This document shows, in pieces, positions 1-9,785 of a stretch of 64,000 nucleotides of DNA. Made by a program: the position numbers and the translations under genes. Origin of the DNA: Prostheceraeus crozeri (taxonomy: Eukaryota; Platyhelminthes; Polycladida; Euryleptidae); the NCBI GenBank assembly GCA_907163375.1, contig CAJQUW010006864.1:248001-312000 (forward strand), given 5' to 3'. Every line of letters starts with the position of its first letter. The stretch's first letter is position 1. Under the pieces are notes generated by a model that saw only the letters and a list, made by a program, of their open reading frames with translations, did not search any database and was not told the DNA's origin.

Positions 1-3000
1 AAGTAAATTCCTATCTTTCGGGAAAGGACCCAAGATGATATCATCTATGTATCTTTTGTAAATTTTTGGACAAATATTGTGATCATCTTTTAATTTTTCT
101 AGGGCTTTATTTTCTATACTATTCATATAAATTATTGCAAACGGAGGTGCAAAATGCGTCCCCATCGGACATCCTTTTATTTGTAGATATATTTTATCAT
201 TATACGTTATTTCATAATTATACGAGACAAATTTCAAAAAATCTATAAGATCTGTGACACTGAAGCCGTATGTCTCGATTTGATTCCAATGTTGCTTAGC
301 AAAATTTTCTATCACTGTTATACCATCTTTTATGGGTATACTTGGGTACAGATTTTTGACGTCAAGTGAGACGAAAACTTTATCATCACTAACAATATTT
401 TGACTTTTACTATTCAATTCATTAATCAATGTGTTAGTACTATTGATATGTGCTGGGACATATTTAACTAATTGATTGAGAATGACACTCGACAGCCAAT
501 CTACTTTTTGAGTTGGTGTGCCTATAGTAGACGCAATTGGGCGCAATGGGAAAAATCCATTTTCTTTGTTTTTATGATCTTTTATGTTCACTTGGAATTT
601 AGCTGGGTGACTGCCTGATGCGAGCAGTTTTTCATGATCGATATTTATCATTTTGCTACATTTTGATCTAATTAAGCGGTTAGCTTGGTTTTCTATTGCT
701 GAATTTTTTGAAGCATCTCTAGTTTTGTAGGTGCTTGTATCCTGAAGGAGACTTTCAGTGCGGCATTTTATACTATCTTCCTCACAAATTACTATGCGAT
801 TAGATTTGTCTGACGGAACAACAGACAATTTGTTTTCTTTCAAAAAGGATTTAGTTTTCCTACTTATACTACTGATACTTTTGTATCTTTTATTTTTCTT
901 TAGATTTTGTGCTTCTTCGTGTAGCGCACGCTTAGCTTCAATTTCAAAAAGTTTCAAATTGTTTTCTAAAGGCTCGCTCATACGTGGAGGTAAGTTTACG
1001 GTATTTTTATCAAAAGGAATGTGCATTCTATTCATGTCCGACACTCCGCAGTTATTAAAGTGATGAGACCAACGTAATTTATAGGATAAACTATCAATAG
1101 CAATTTCATTATCATTAAGAAAATCATCGTCAATGCGATGAGGAAGCCGAAATTTAGGCCCATTACTCAAAAATGATTTTATATCGTTAGGAATAAAGGT
1201 TTTGGTTTCGTTAGTTAAGCAATTACTATCTAAATTACTGTCATGAATTTGATCAGATGAGCTACTCTCGCCGAACCAAAATTCGTCAACGTAATTAAAG
1301 AAAAAACAGCACTTGTACTTAATAGTGTACGAACTCCTGACACAAGGAAAAAAGTCACTTGTCCACCAACTCCACTTTCTTGAGTGACGTTTGTAGATCG
1401 TTGATGCTTCTTTACGCACTGCTTCATCCATCTTTTCAAAGATGACTTTCTTCTGTTGTACTTCGAGACTGTTTCTGGTGAAGGTCAGGTACTCGTAGGA
1501 GATATCCCGGTTGATTTAAAAAAGACCTGACCTTCACCAGAAACAGTCTCGAAGTACAACAGAAGAAAGTCATCTTTGAAAAGATGGATGAAGCAGTGCG
1601 TAAAGAAGCATCAACGATCTACAAACGTCACTCAAGAAAGTGGAGTTGGTGGACAAGTGACTTTTTTCCTTGTGTCAGGAGTTCGTACACTATTAAGTAC
1701 AAGTGCTGTTTTTTCTTTAATTACGTTGACGAATTTTGGTTCGGCGAGAGTAGCTCATCTGATCAAATTCATGACAGTAATTTAGATAGTAATTGCTTAA
1801 CTAACGAAACCAAAACCTTTATTCCTAACGATATAAAATCATTTTTGAGTAATGGGCCTAAATTTCGGCTTCCTCATCGCATTGACGATGATTTTCTTAA
1901 TGATAATGAAATTGCTATTGATAGTTTATCCTATAAATTACGTTGGTCTCATCACTTTAATAACTGCGGAGTGTCGGACATGAATAGAATGCACATTCCT
2001 TTTGATAAAAATACCGTAAACTTACCTCCACGTATGAGCGAGCCTTTAGAAAACAATTTGAAACTTTTTGAAATTGAAGCTAAGCGTGCGCTACACGAAG
2101 AAGCACAAAATCTAAAGAAAAATAAAAGATACAAAAGTATCAGTAGTATAAGTAGGAAAACTAAATCCTTTTTGAAAGAAAACAAATTGTCTGTTGTTCC
2201 GTCAGACAAATCTAATCGCATAGTAATTTGTGAGGAAGATAGTATAAAATGCCGCACTGAAAGTCTCCTTCAGGATACAAGCACCTACAAAACTAGAGAT
2301 GCTTCAAAAAATTCAGCAATAGAAAACCAAGCTAACCGCTTAATTAGATCAAAATGTAGCAAAATGATAAATATCGATCATGAAAAACTGCTCGCATCAG
2401 GCAGTCACCCAGCTAAATTCCAAGTGAACATAAAAGATCATAAAAACAAAGAAAATGGATTTTTCCCATTGCGCCCAATTGCGTCTACTATAGGCACACC
2501 AACTCAAAAAGTAGATTGGCTGTCGAGTGTCATTCTCAATCAATTAGTTAAATATGTCCCAGCACATATCAATAGTACTAACACATTGATTAATGAATTG
2601 AATAGTAAAAGTCAAAATATTGTTAGTGATGATAAAGTTTTCGTCTCACTTGACGTCAAAAATCTGTACCCAAGTATACCCATAAAAGATGGTATAACAG
2701 TGATAGAAAATTTTGCTAAGCAACATTGGAATCAAATCGAGACATACGGCTTCAGTGTCACAGATCTTATAGATTTTTTGAAATTTGTCTCGTATAATTA
2801 TGAAATAACGTATAATGATAAAATATATCTACAAATAAAAGGATGTCCGATGGGGACGCATTTTGCACCTCCGTTTGCAATAATTTATATGAATAGTATA
2901 GAAAATAAAGCCCTAGAAAAATTAAAAGATGATCACAATATTTGTCCAAAAATTTACAAAAGATACATAGATGATATCATCTTGGGTCCTTTCCCGAAAG

Positions 3001-3014
3001 ATAGGAATTTACTT
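1..3014. repeat. Large palindrome of Penelope-like element 5' halves
   Basis: Bases 1-1490 are the reverse complement of 1525-3014. Every paired landmark checked sums to 3015, so there is no net indel across the arms, and the translated open frames of the two arms are identical where compared. The loop is 34 bp (1491-1524). Both arms carry the 5' part of one PLE coding region, head to head, and the left arm continues off the window. Inverted partial copies are known in the Penelope family. Near-identical arms of this length could equally be a recent rearrangement or an assembly foldback. Confidence 0.95.
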
Positions 3015-3170
3015 CAGACTATCCAAGATACTTTTAATTCTATAGATGATAATCTACAATTTACTTTAGAAGTTCCAGAAACTGACTGTCTGAATTTCCT
3101 AGACATAAGCATCTCGGTAAAAGAAAAATTGCAATATAATTGGTATAGTAAACCTTGCCACTCTGCATAA
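1584..3170 (+). CDS. PLE reverse transcriptase region
   Basis: The 528-codon frame carries PLE-type reverse transcriptase blocks. LRPIASTIGTPTQK lies near residue 300 and motif A (VSLDVKNLYPSIP, catalytic Asp) near 350. Motif B is GCPMGTHFAPPFAIIYM and motif C is YKRYIDDIILG, the YxDD catalytic box. LNFLDISI follows near the end. In the family this enzyme copies element RNA at a nicked target. The frame ends shortly after the RT core, before the endonuclease domain that other PLEs have in the same frame. Codons upstream of 1584 lie inside the palindrome arm. The subfamily is uncertain. Confidence 0.85.
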   Translation: MDEAVRKEASTIYKRHSRKWSWWTSDFFPCVRSSYTIKYKCCFFFNYVDEFWFGESSSSDQIHDSNLDSNCLTNETKTFIPNDIKSFLSNGPKFRLPHRIDDDFLNDNEIAIDSLSYKLRWSHHFNNCGVSDMNRMHIPFDKNTVNLPPRMSEPLENNLKLFEIEAKRALHEEAQNLKKNKRYKSISSISRKTKSFLKENKLSVVPSDKSNRIVICEEDSIKCRTESLLQDTSTYKTRDASKNSAIENQANRLIRSKCSKMINIDHEKLLASGSHPAKFQVNIKDHKNKENGFFPLRPIASTIGTPTQKVDWLSSVILNQLVKYVPAHINSTNTLINELNSKSQNIVSDDKVFVSLDVKNLYPSIPIKDGITVIENFAKQHWNQIETYGFSVTDLIDFLKFVSYNYEITYNDKIYLQIKGCPMGTHFAPPFAIIYMNSIENKALEKLKDDHNICPKIYKRYIDDIILGPFPKDRNLLQTIQDTFNSIDDNLQFTLEVPETDCLNFLDISISVKEKLQYNWYSKPCHSA

Positions 3171-3871
3171 GCTTACGCAAGGATAGCTGGTTGCCGAACC
3201 ATGTGAAAAATAATTTCATAAAAAATAGTTTTCGATACGTTGAGGCTCGATGCTCTGACCCTGCAGATAAATCACACGATGCTATGAAAAATAGACTAAG
3301 TAACAATGGCTATAGTAAAAATGATATGCACCCCAAAGATAGAAATAACAAATCAAGAAATATAAAAGAAAACAAAGTGAATTTAACACTAGATTTCCTT
3401 GGAGACAGTTTTTTGAGAAAAATCAATAAAATAAAAAATAAGTATGATATTCCAGTACGCATTACTAGTAAACCTGGAAAACAATTAGCTTCGAATTTCA
3501 AAAAATCGGATATAAATATGTGCTCCTGTAGCATTTGTACAAACATTGGCCCGAAATATAGCTGCAGAAGTAAATATGTCATCTATGAATTTTCCTGCAA
3601 GATATGTGACCAGAATTACATAGGTCAAACTTGTCGACCTTTTCAAGTTCGCTACAGAGAACACGAGCGAAGTTTACGGTATGAAGACAAGAAAAGTGCA
3701 CTAAGTGAACATGCGATGACAGTCCACAGGGATAGAGTGATGACCATTAACAATTTCGACTACAAAATTATCGATAGACAGCAAACAGCGATTACTACTA
3801 GGGTGGCTGAATCTCGCTTAATTGCGACGAACATGCCAAAAATAAACAGAAGACATGAGCTGAACAGATGA
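3155..3871 (+). CDS. PLE GIY-YIG endonuclease region
   Basis: This 238-codon frame overlaps the end of the RT frame by 16 bp. Its second half has CSCSICTNIG followed by the GIY-YIG signature YVIYEFSCKICDQNYIGQT, with R and EH (RPFQVRYREHERS) downstream as in active PLE endonucleases. The Cys pairs before the core form a probable zinc-binding linker typical of PLEs. Its role would be target nicking for reverse transcription. It is displaced one frame from the RT, so it is probably not translated as a fusion in this copy. Confidence 0.85.
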   Translation: MPLCISLRKDSWLPNHVKNNFIKNSFRYVEARCSDPADKSHDAMKNRLSNNGYSKNDMHPKDRNNKSRNIKENKVNLTLDFLGDSFLRKINKIKNKYDIPVRITSKPGKQLASNFKKSDINMCSCSICTNIGPKYSCRSKYVIYEFSCKICDQNYIGQTCRPFQVRYREHERSLRYEDKKSALSEHAMTVHRDRVMTINNFDYKIIDRQQTAITTRVAESRLIATNMPKINRRHELNR

Positions 3872-3926
3872 GCTGCTTTCGCTGACAAATTTGTATATAA
3901 ACCCACTTGTACAGCATCAGTTTGTC

Positions 3927-3964
3927 ACCCTTGAGACAGTCTGTGTAGACGAAACGCGTCGGGT
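3927..3964 (+). ncRNA. Hammerhead-ribozyme-like motif in PLE 1 tail
   Basis: ACCC pairs with GGGU as helix I. A degenerate CUGAUGA-type core (CUUGAGA) is followed by helix II GUCU-gugu-AGAC, then GAAA and a minimal helix III ACGCGU, with a GUC cleavage-type triplet just before GGGU. PLE pseudo-LTRs are known to carry minimal hammerheads. The 5' core box is imperfect, so activity is uncertain. The fragment at 37,836 keeps the same fold with a changed loop in helix II. Confidence 0.5.
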
Positions 3965-4010
3965 AATTTATTTTAAAATACAATAGAAGTCGTAAAACTG
4001 GGAGAGAATT

Positions 4011-4042
4011 TTTTCTTTTTTTTTTTTTTTTTTTTTTTTTCT
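4011..4042 (+). repeat. T-rich tract between two PLEs
   Basis: A nearly pure T run with two C interruptions lies exactly between the tail of PLE 1 and the left pseudo-LTR of PLE 2. On the - strand it reads as an A-rich tail. It probably marks an integration junction. Confidence 0.8.
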
Positions 4043-4052
4043 TTACTTTCAT

Positions 4053-4533
4053 CAAAAGTGATCGCAAATTATCCAGTGCAGAAAGATCTGGAAATCGCCG
4101 AGGCTCTGCTCATTAAAGAGAACCAACCTCTTCTCAATAAACAAGACCAGCGTTTGACCCATCGCTTATTAGTAATGTAGCAAAATATTTCCATTTTATG
4201 CATGAATTAGACTAATCATTTCTATGTTCTTCCAATGTTAACCATTTCTATTCCATTTTCGATATCCTTCTCACAATTTTATACATGTACAGTTTATATT
4301 TCCTAGCTTTTTCCTTAATATGATCAATGGACATTCAGCAAATTCAATTACCCTGAAGATGGACTCCGTGACAGTCCGAAGTACCGGTATGATTCCAATT
4401 TAATGGCTTTCAAAATGTATTTTGAAGTTTTTAACAAATGAAGAAAAGAAACTTTTTAGAACTATGGAAAATCATTATTTGAAAATTAACAAGACTGATT
4501 GCGATATTATATTTAATGAAACATGCAAGAATA
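4053..4533 (+). repeat. Left pseudo-LTR of PLE 2
   Basis: It matches 6691-7170 with a one-base length difference and few substitutions. It starts inside the protein's C-terminal codons and ends inside the N-terminal codons of the full copy. It therefore looks like the end of an upstream tandem unit truncated on its 5' side. Confidence 0.9.
4351..4395 (+). ncRNA. Degenerate hammerhead-like motif, left pLTR
   Basis: The core CUGAAGA differs at one base from CUGAUGA. It is followed by helix II GGAC...GUCC with a 9-nt loop, then GAAG and a self-complementary UACCGGUA as minimal helix III. The order and spacing fit PLE hammerheads, but two core positions deviate. A second copy is at 6988-7030. 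Confidence 0.4.
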
Positions 4534-6818
4534 ACGATTTGCTGCCCATATTCACAAATTTCAAATTACACGACAATGCAGCACGCAATGAAACAAAAAC
4601 TGTAGAATTCAAGAAACATTTGATAACGAGACAGATTGAAACACTTAACGATAAAAAGAAAATTGAAATGAAAGGACTCGGCGTGACCATGCTGAAATTG
4701 ATGAAATCCCTCTCAGAGGTTCGATTTCTTGCTTTGCTAACGTTCATGGTGAACATCAATTCCAAAAGTATTGAAACAATAAAATTCCGTCACTTGCAGA
4801 AACTTGAAAGGCTGTACGGTTCAAAGCTGATTGTGAAAGAAAATAGTGACAAGACTTATGTTAATTGTTCTTCATATAATCCAAACAACGATGAACATAA
4901 TCTCCTACAAAAAGGACCTAGCTTTTGCATCAAACCGCGCTTTGATCCTTTATTGAAGCAAATAGAGGTAGAGAAATTGTATTGCTCAATTATTAAAGAA
5001 AAAGAAACACATGGTACTATTGATATTCATGATAAAGAGAAACTGAGAGCCGACTTGAAATCTTTTGCCCTTACAGTTACGACAGATCGTTTACCAAATC
5101 CGCTTTCAGCTGACGATAAAAAGGTATCGAAAGCATTGAAAAACAACAAAGACATACATGTTTCAAAAGCTGATAAGGGAGGTGGATTCGTTATTTTGAA
5201 TAAAGCTGATTATACAAGTAAGATTGACAATATTCTGTGTGATACAACTAAATTCCTAAGAATCAACAAGGATACTACTCCACATTTGAAAAAGGAAATC
5301 AATTCGACATTGAAGAAACATAGAATCTTAATGACGCGATATGGATTTGAAAAGTTATTTGGATATTTCAGACCAGGATATGTGTATGGTCTTCCAAAAA
5401 TACACAAAAATGCAGTTAACCCACCACTTCGTCCAATCATCTCACTTTGTGGTACGGCAACCCATAGAATTGCTCAATCTCTGGTTAAAATGCTCCAAAT
5501 ATATTTTCCTTCTCAATACATTTGCAAGTCATCTTATGAATTCATTGCTTCTTGTAAAGATTTGGAAATCCCTGAAGATTCTTGCCTTGTATCGATAGAC
5601 GTTGAAAGTCTCTTTACTAATGTTCCTGTGGAAGAGACAACCGAACTCATCCTTGATTGTGCATACAGCAATCCTGACAATTCGCCAATGGTACCACGGA
5701 ACATTTTGCGACATCTTCTTCTTCTCTGTACAACTTCGTCTCCATTCATTTGGAAAAATGATTTATACCAACAAATTAATGGTGTTTCGATGGGAAGTCC
5801 TTTGGGACCTCTTTATGCAGATTTTTATATGAGTGCTCTGGAAAATAAAGTAATTCCCGAATTTTCTAACAATATAGCTCTCTATAGAAGGTATGTCGAT
5901 GATTCCTTCTTGATTTTGAATAGAAATGGAGACATCACACGCATTAAACAAGAATTGGAAAGAAATTCTTGTTTGAAATTCACACACGAGAACGAATCTG
6001 AAAATGGATTGAATTTCTTGGACGTATTTGTCTGTAAAGATGGATCTAGATTGACAACATCTGTTTTTCGAAAAGCCACAAATTCTGGCGAATGTCTGAA
6101 TTACGATAGTTTCGGTCCACAGACATACAAGCGGTCTGTAGTTTCATCTTATTTACATAGAGCTTATAGCCACTGCTCGAGTTGGGCTTTATTTCATCAA
6201 GAAATATTGAGAATTACTCAAATACTTGTGAACAACGGATACCCACAGCGTTTGATAGAAGAAATGATCAAAGCTTTCCTCAAACGAAAGCAGAATGTCA
6301 ATGCACCCATTGATGAGAGTGAGATCATATTTTATTATAAAAGCCAATGGACATCAAGCTCAGTTGTTGAAGAAAAACGCCTTCAAAAAATCATAGTAAC
6401 AAATGTTGCCCCTACTCGCGAATCAAATAGAATCAAATTGCGAGTGTATTATAAAATGACGCGCCTACAACACGTACTCCAAAACATCAATCCTTTCAAA
6501 TCAACTGTGCACCATGTTGTGTACCAATTTCATTGCCCTTCTGACGAATGTAATGACGTCAGCTACATTGGTTATACGACTAACACACTCACACATAGTT
6601 GCCAGCAACATATGTCAAACGGTTCAATAAAAACACACCTAACAACACACCAAAATATAAAACCGGGTTACAAACTAACAGAATCCAACTCAAAAGTGAT
6701 CGCGAATTATCCAGTGCAGAAAGATCTGGAAATCGCCGAGGCTCTGCTCATTAAAGAGAACCAACCTCTTCTCAATAAACAAGACCAGCGTTTGACCCAT
6801 CGCTTATTAGTAATGTAG
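4422..6818 (+). CDS. PLE reverse transcriptase with GIY-YIG endonuclease, uninterrupted
   Basis: Codon 4422 is TTG; the first in-frame ATG is at 4464, which I take as the likelier start. PLE blocks in order: SKADKGGGFVILNK (~residue 248), YGLPKIHK, RPIISLCGTATH, motif A CLVSIDVESLFTNVP, motif B GVSMGSPLGPLYADFYM, motif C YRRYVDDSFLIL, LNFLDVFV, and a C-terminal GIY-YIG domain (VVYQFHCP through VSYIGYTTNTL, then a GSIKTH block). The full domain set is present without stops. One oddity is that the Arg usually found shortly after the YIGYTT box (TLxxR) appears to be Ser in THSCQQH, which could weaken nuclease activity. The protein would mediate target nicking and reverse transcription in the nucleus. 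Confidence 0.9.
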   Translation: MKFLTNEEKKLFRTMENHYLKINKTDCDIIFNETCKNNDLLPIFTNFKLHDNAARNETKTVEFKKHLITRQIETLNDKKKIEMKGLGVTMLKLMKSLSEVRFLALLTFMVNINSKSIETIKFRHLQKLERLYGSKLIVKENSDKTYVNCSSYNPNNDEHNLLQKGPSFCIKPRFDPLLKQIEVEKLYCSIIKEKETHGTIDIHDKEKLRADLKSFALTVTTDRLPNPLSADDKKVSKALKNNKDIHVSKADKGGGFVILNKADYTSKIDNILCDTTKFLRINKDTTPHLKKEINSTLKKHRILMTRYGFEKLFGYFRPGYVYGLPKIHKNAVNPPLRPIISLCGTATHRIAQSLVKMLQIYFPSQYICKSSYEFIASCKDLEIPEDSCLVSIDVESLFTNVPVEETTELILDCAYSNPDNSPMVPRNILRHLLLLCTTSSPFIWKNDLYQQINGVSMGSPLGPLYADFYMSALENKVIPEFSNNIALYRRYVDDSFLILNRNGDITRIKQELERNSCLKFTHENESENGLNFLDVFVCKDGSRLTTSVFRKATNSGECLNYDSFGPQTYKRSVVSSYLHRAYSHCSSWALFHQEILRITQILVNNGYPQRLIEEMIKAFLKRKQNVNAPIDESEIIFYYKSQWTSSSVVEEKRLQKIIVTNVAPTRESNRIKLRVYYKMTRLQHVLQNINPFKSTVHHVVYQFHCPSDECNDVSYIGYTTNTLTHSCQQHMSNGSIKTHLTTHQNIKPGYKLTESNSKVIANYPVQKDLEIAEALLIKENQPLLNKQDQRLTHRLLVM

Positions 6819-7167
6819 CAAAATATTTCCATTTTATGCATGAATTAGACTAATCATTTCTATGTTCTTCCAATGTTAACCATTTCTATTCCATTTCGAT
6901 ATCCTTCTCACAATTTTGTACATGCATAGTTTATATTTCCTAGCTTTTTCCTTAATATGATCAATGGACATTCAGCAAATTCAATTACCCTGAAGATGGA
7001 CTCCGTGACAGTCCGAAGTACCGGTATGATTCCAATTAAATGGCTTTCAAAATGTATTTTGAAGTTTTTAACAAATGAAGAAAAGAAACTTTTTAGAACT
7101 ATGGAAAATCATTATTTAAAAATTAACAAGACTGATTGCGATATTATATTTAATGAAACATGCAAGA

Positions 7168-7170
<3 letters not shown>
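6691..7170 (+). repeat. Right pseudo-LTR of PLE 2
   Basis: It includes the stop codon of the 798-codon frame at 6816-6818, the 3' UTR, the hammerhead-like motif and ~30 codons of a restarted coding copy. It is cut off by the AT repeat at 7171. In this copy the reading frame is open from an ATG at 6957 through the motif into the N-terminal codons. Confidence 0.9.
6988..7030 (+). ncRNA. Degenerate hammerhead-like motif, right pLTR
   Basis: The core, helix II and helix III sequences are the same as at 4351. Two copies one element length apart would excise a unit-length RNA if active. Confidence 0.4.

Positions 7171-7204
<34 letters not shown>
7171..7204. repeat. AT dinucleotide microsatellite
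   Basis: About 16 AT units directly abut the truncated right pLTR of PLE 2. A shorter AT run lies at about 7428-7441, on the far side of the adjoining foldback. Confidence 0.95.
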
Positions 7205-7205
<1 letters not shown>

Positions 7206-7209
<4 letters not shown>

Positions 7210-7393
7210 TAAAAAAATCAACGTAGTCTCACGATAGAATTGTTTATTCACGAATTTTCGTCTAAGACTTCATCAGGTGAACGAAGTAAATGTCATTAAA
7301 AAAACATTTACTTCGTTCACATGATGAAGTCTTAGACGAAGATTCGTGAATAAACAATTCTATCTTGAGACTACGTTGATTTTTTAAATTTAT
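7206..7393. repeat. Foldback with hammerhead-like core
   Basis: Two ~85-bp inverted arms (7206-7293 and 7304-7393) are separated by ~10 bp. On the - strand the left arm has an exact CUGAUGA box (7270-7276), helix II GUC-UUA-GAC, and GAAA. The right arm has a diverged version on +. AT repeats lie on both sides. It is most simply read as inverted pLTR fragments of a third PLE type. Confidence 0.6.
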
Positions 7394-7441
7394 CTTTATT
7401 ATTAAGTCTCATGGCGATTACTTATCATATATATATATATA

Positions 7442-9785
7442 TGGATTTGGCCTCTTCAGAATTTCCAGAAGCATCACCCGGAAATCTTCTGAAATGCCCA
7501 TGATTGCAAATATCACTAAACCTAAATCTTCCAATGCCATATACCGGTATCCGTCAGAGTCAAACGATGAAATCCGAAGTGCGAATCACTCTACAATCAA
7601 AGGTCTCGATTTTTCCTGATTTTCTGATGGAAAATTTTCATTTCTTGATTTACTCATCGACTTGTTTATTTATTTATTAGAGAATTTATAAAGCGCACAA
7701 AAACAAATTAGTCAATAGGCGCTGAAGAGAAAAGTCTTCAGTGATCGACGAACTTACTTACAGTCAAACTAATGATGTTCATTATTATGAAATTTGAATC
7801 GGATCTGATTGAACGGTGACGTTTTTCGTCAAATAGTCGTTATATTTTTTATTTTAGCACGATTGCAACATTATTATGATAATGCAGAACCTGTGGCAGC
7901 TGAGAAGGTTGATTTGAATAACGAGATTGGAATAACCTCTCGATGATGGCTTCTTTGAAAGAGCTTTTGTGCAAAAGTGGAGTCTGCAGCGTGCGTGCCA
8001 TAAGATAGGCCTATCTTGAGATAACTGATGAAGCAGGAGTTTGGTATATCTGGATGAATTTTCCAATGCTGGTAGAATTGTTTTGAATCCTTGTCTCACA
8101 AGTAATATTGGCCGAAATGACTCCGAGATTACCGCTGAGTCGAGCCATTATTCTTCCATCAGTAGCGGTGCACATCTTCACTATGAGAGCATTATTGACT
8201 TAACAAAGCACATGTTGCAATATTATGGTGTCATTCCATCTTTATCATAACATGCTTCTAGTATCACTCAAAAAATTTCGTTTAATTACTCCAATGAACA
8301 CAAGAAAATTACTATTGTCCAGTGCCAGTTGCGCTGCGAATTCTGTGTCCATCGTACTGTGATAAAAGATCCAATCACTGATCCTTAAATCCTGATTGTT
8401 AGCTTTCAATCTACATTGTAGACAATAAAGACTTAAATTAGTGAAAAGCAAAGCTGAAGCATTGTCGCAAGTAACTGACAACATGCAGTTGTCGTGATCT
8501 ATCCCAGGATCCTTGCCGATCAGCCGACAAAAGTTTATAATACATTATCACTTTTTATGTTATACTCGTATTTGCAATTTGCTTACAAATGAATATCTAT
8601 TTCACTCAATTAAAGCTATACTTATGGTTTTCAACTGCATGTATTCAGCAGTACACATCACTGCATGTACTATTGAAGCTAAGCCACAAATAACGTCAAA
8701 TTTTAGTACTTGGCTTTGATTTATTGATGAATGTTTCATCTAATAAAAGATATCTCCTGTGTCGTCAATTCATGGGAACACAAACGCTGATTTGTTTAAA
8801 TTTCCACGCGTCACAGCAAATTCCCCATACACTAGACTTTACAGTACACACAGTAACGTTTTCAGCATTTATTTGTTCAGCAACATTGGCAAGCGTAGGC
8901 AGCTGTGACCTCTCGAAGGACAAAGTGTCACCTCATCTCGCCATGCGAACATGACTCGGTCAGACAGCCTTAGATTGACACCAGCCAATCTGTTGTATAA
9001 TTGCTTCTAAAGAAACATGATTCAGGTTAGAGTACTGTTGTGAAAACTAGATTCTTTTGCTCCCATATCGACGGTAAAGCATTCTCCACATGTCACGGTA
9101 TGGGATTGCTTTATCCAGCAAGATCGCGGTAGCCTTGCATTGCTTCATAAATGCCAGACCATGAAAGCAGATCGCTACCTTGACGTTATGAAGGAAAAAA
9201 TTGTTCCACTTATGCAAATTATCAGTACTACGATCTACCAGCAAGACATTGCGACTTATCACGCCGCCAGAAAATATTTTTTTCATCGAGAAAGGATTGA
9301 GGTTCTGATCGCAACTTCTGTCGGCTACTGTTCGGATTCTCAGACACAAGGAAAAATACTTTCCGATGTATCATACAGATGCTCACTAGATACGCGTTCT
9401 TCAATTAAAATGTCCCGTGACTGTCAGGACGCTGACGTATTTGACATATTCCATTTATGATGCATAATATCTAATTTGCAGCTTCTGGCGACGACTTCAA
9501 CTTAAAAATAGTTTCATGTTAATTTCTGACTTTGTTCTTCTCTGACACAACTCTCCAAGAATTTTTGATTCAATCTCAGGTGGTAGCGGTTATTTCGAAA
9601 TCGTAACGGTCGGGAAATTTTGTCCGTGTATCAGTTATTCCTTAATTTTTGTAAATAATCAGCGGCTTATTGATATCCAAATTGTTCATATTGATATCCA
9701 AATGTAACTGATCATAATTTGTTATGAAATTCCTTTAAAGATTATATGAAACCTCATTTGAAAAAAGATTGTGAAAATATGTTAA
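7442..9785. other. No recognisable gene
   Basis: AT-rich sequence with only short unrelated open frames (up to 106 codons, e.g. 9140-9460 +) that show no domain, splice or homology cue I recognise. It is upstream of the FAM76-like gene and could hold its promoter or first exon, but neither was identified. Confidence 0.5.

Larger units (their letters stand above)
1525..4011 (+). mobile_element. Penelope-like retroelement 1
   Basis: This is the right arm of the palindrome plus its continuation. It contains an RT-coding frame (1584-3170), a GIY-YIG endonuclease frame (3155-3871), and a short non-coding tail with a hammerhead-ribozyme-like fold ending in GGGAGAG near 4011. The same tail order occurs in the fragment at 37.0-37.9 kb, so the two belong to one subfamily. 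The RT and endonuclease parts are in different frames, so this copy looks inactive. A T-rich tract (4011-4042) separates it from the next element. Confidence 0.85.
4053..7170 (+). mobile_element. Penelope-like retroelement 2, with pseudo-LTRs
   Basis: A 798-codon RT plus GIY-YIG frame is bounded by direct repeats 4053-4533 and 6691-7170. Each repeat holds the last ~42 codons of the protein, the 3' UTR, a hammerhead-like motif and the first part of the next coding copy. This partial-tandem (pLTR) layout is a hallmark of PLEs. The repeats differ at only a few sites, and the coding frame is uninterrupted, so this is a young copy. Its right end runs into an AT dinucleotide tract at 7171. It is a different subfamily from PLE 1. 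Confidence 0.9.

Noticed and set aside
66-1439. Several open frames on + and - in the first 1.4 kb as separate genes
   Set aside because: They are exact mirror images of frames in 1576-2949 and antisense or alternative-frame shadows of the PLE reverse transcriptase.
9140-9460. 106-codon frame near 9.1-9.5 kb as a transposase fragment
   Set aside because: It has IQQDIATYHAARK-like wording faintly recalling transposon proteins, but it reads open on both strands and no catalytic motif is visible.
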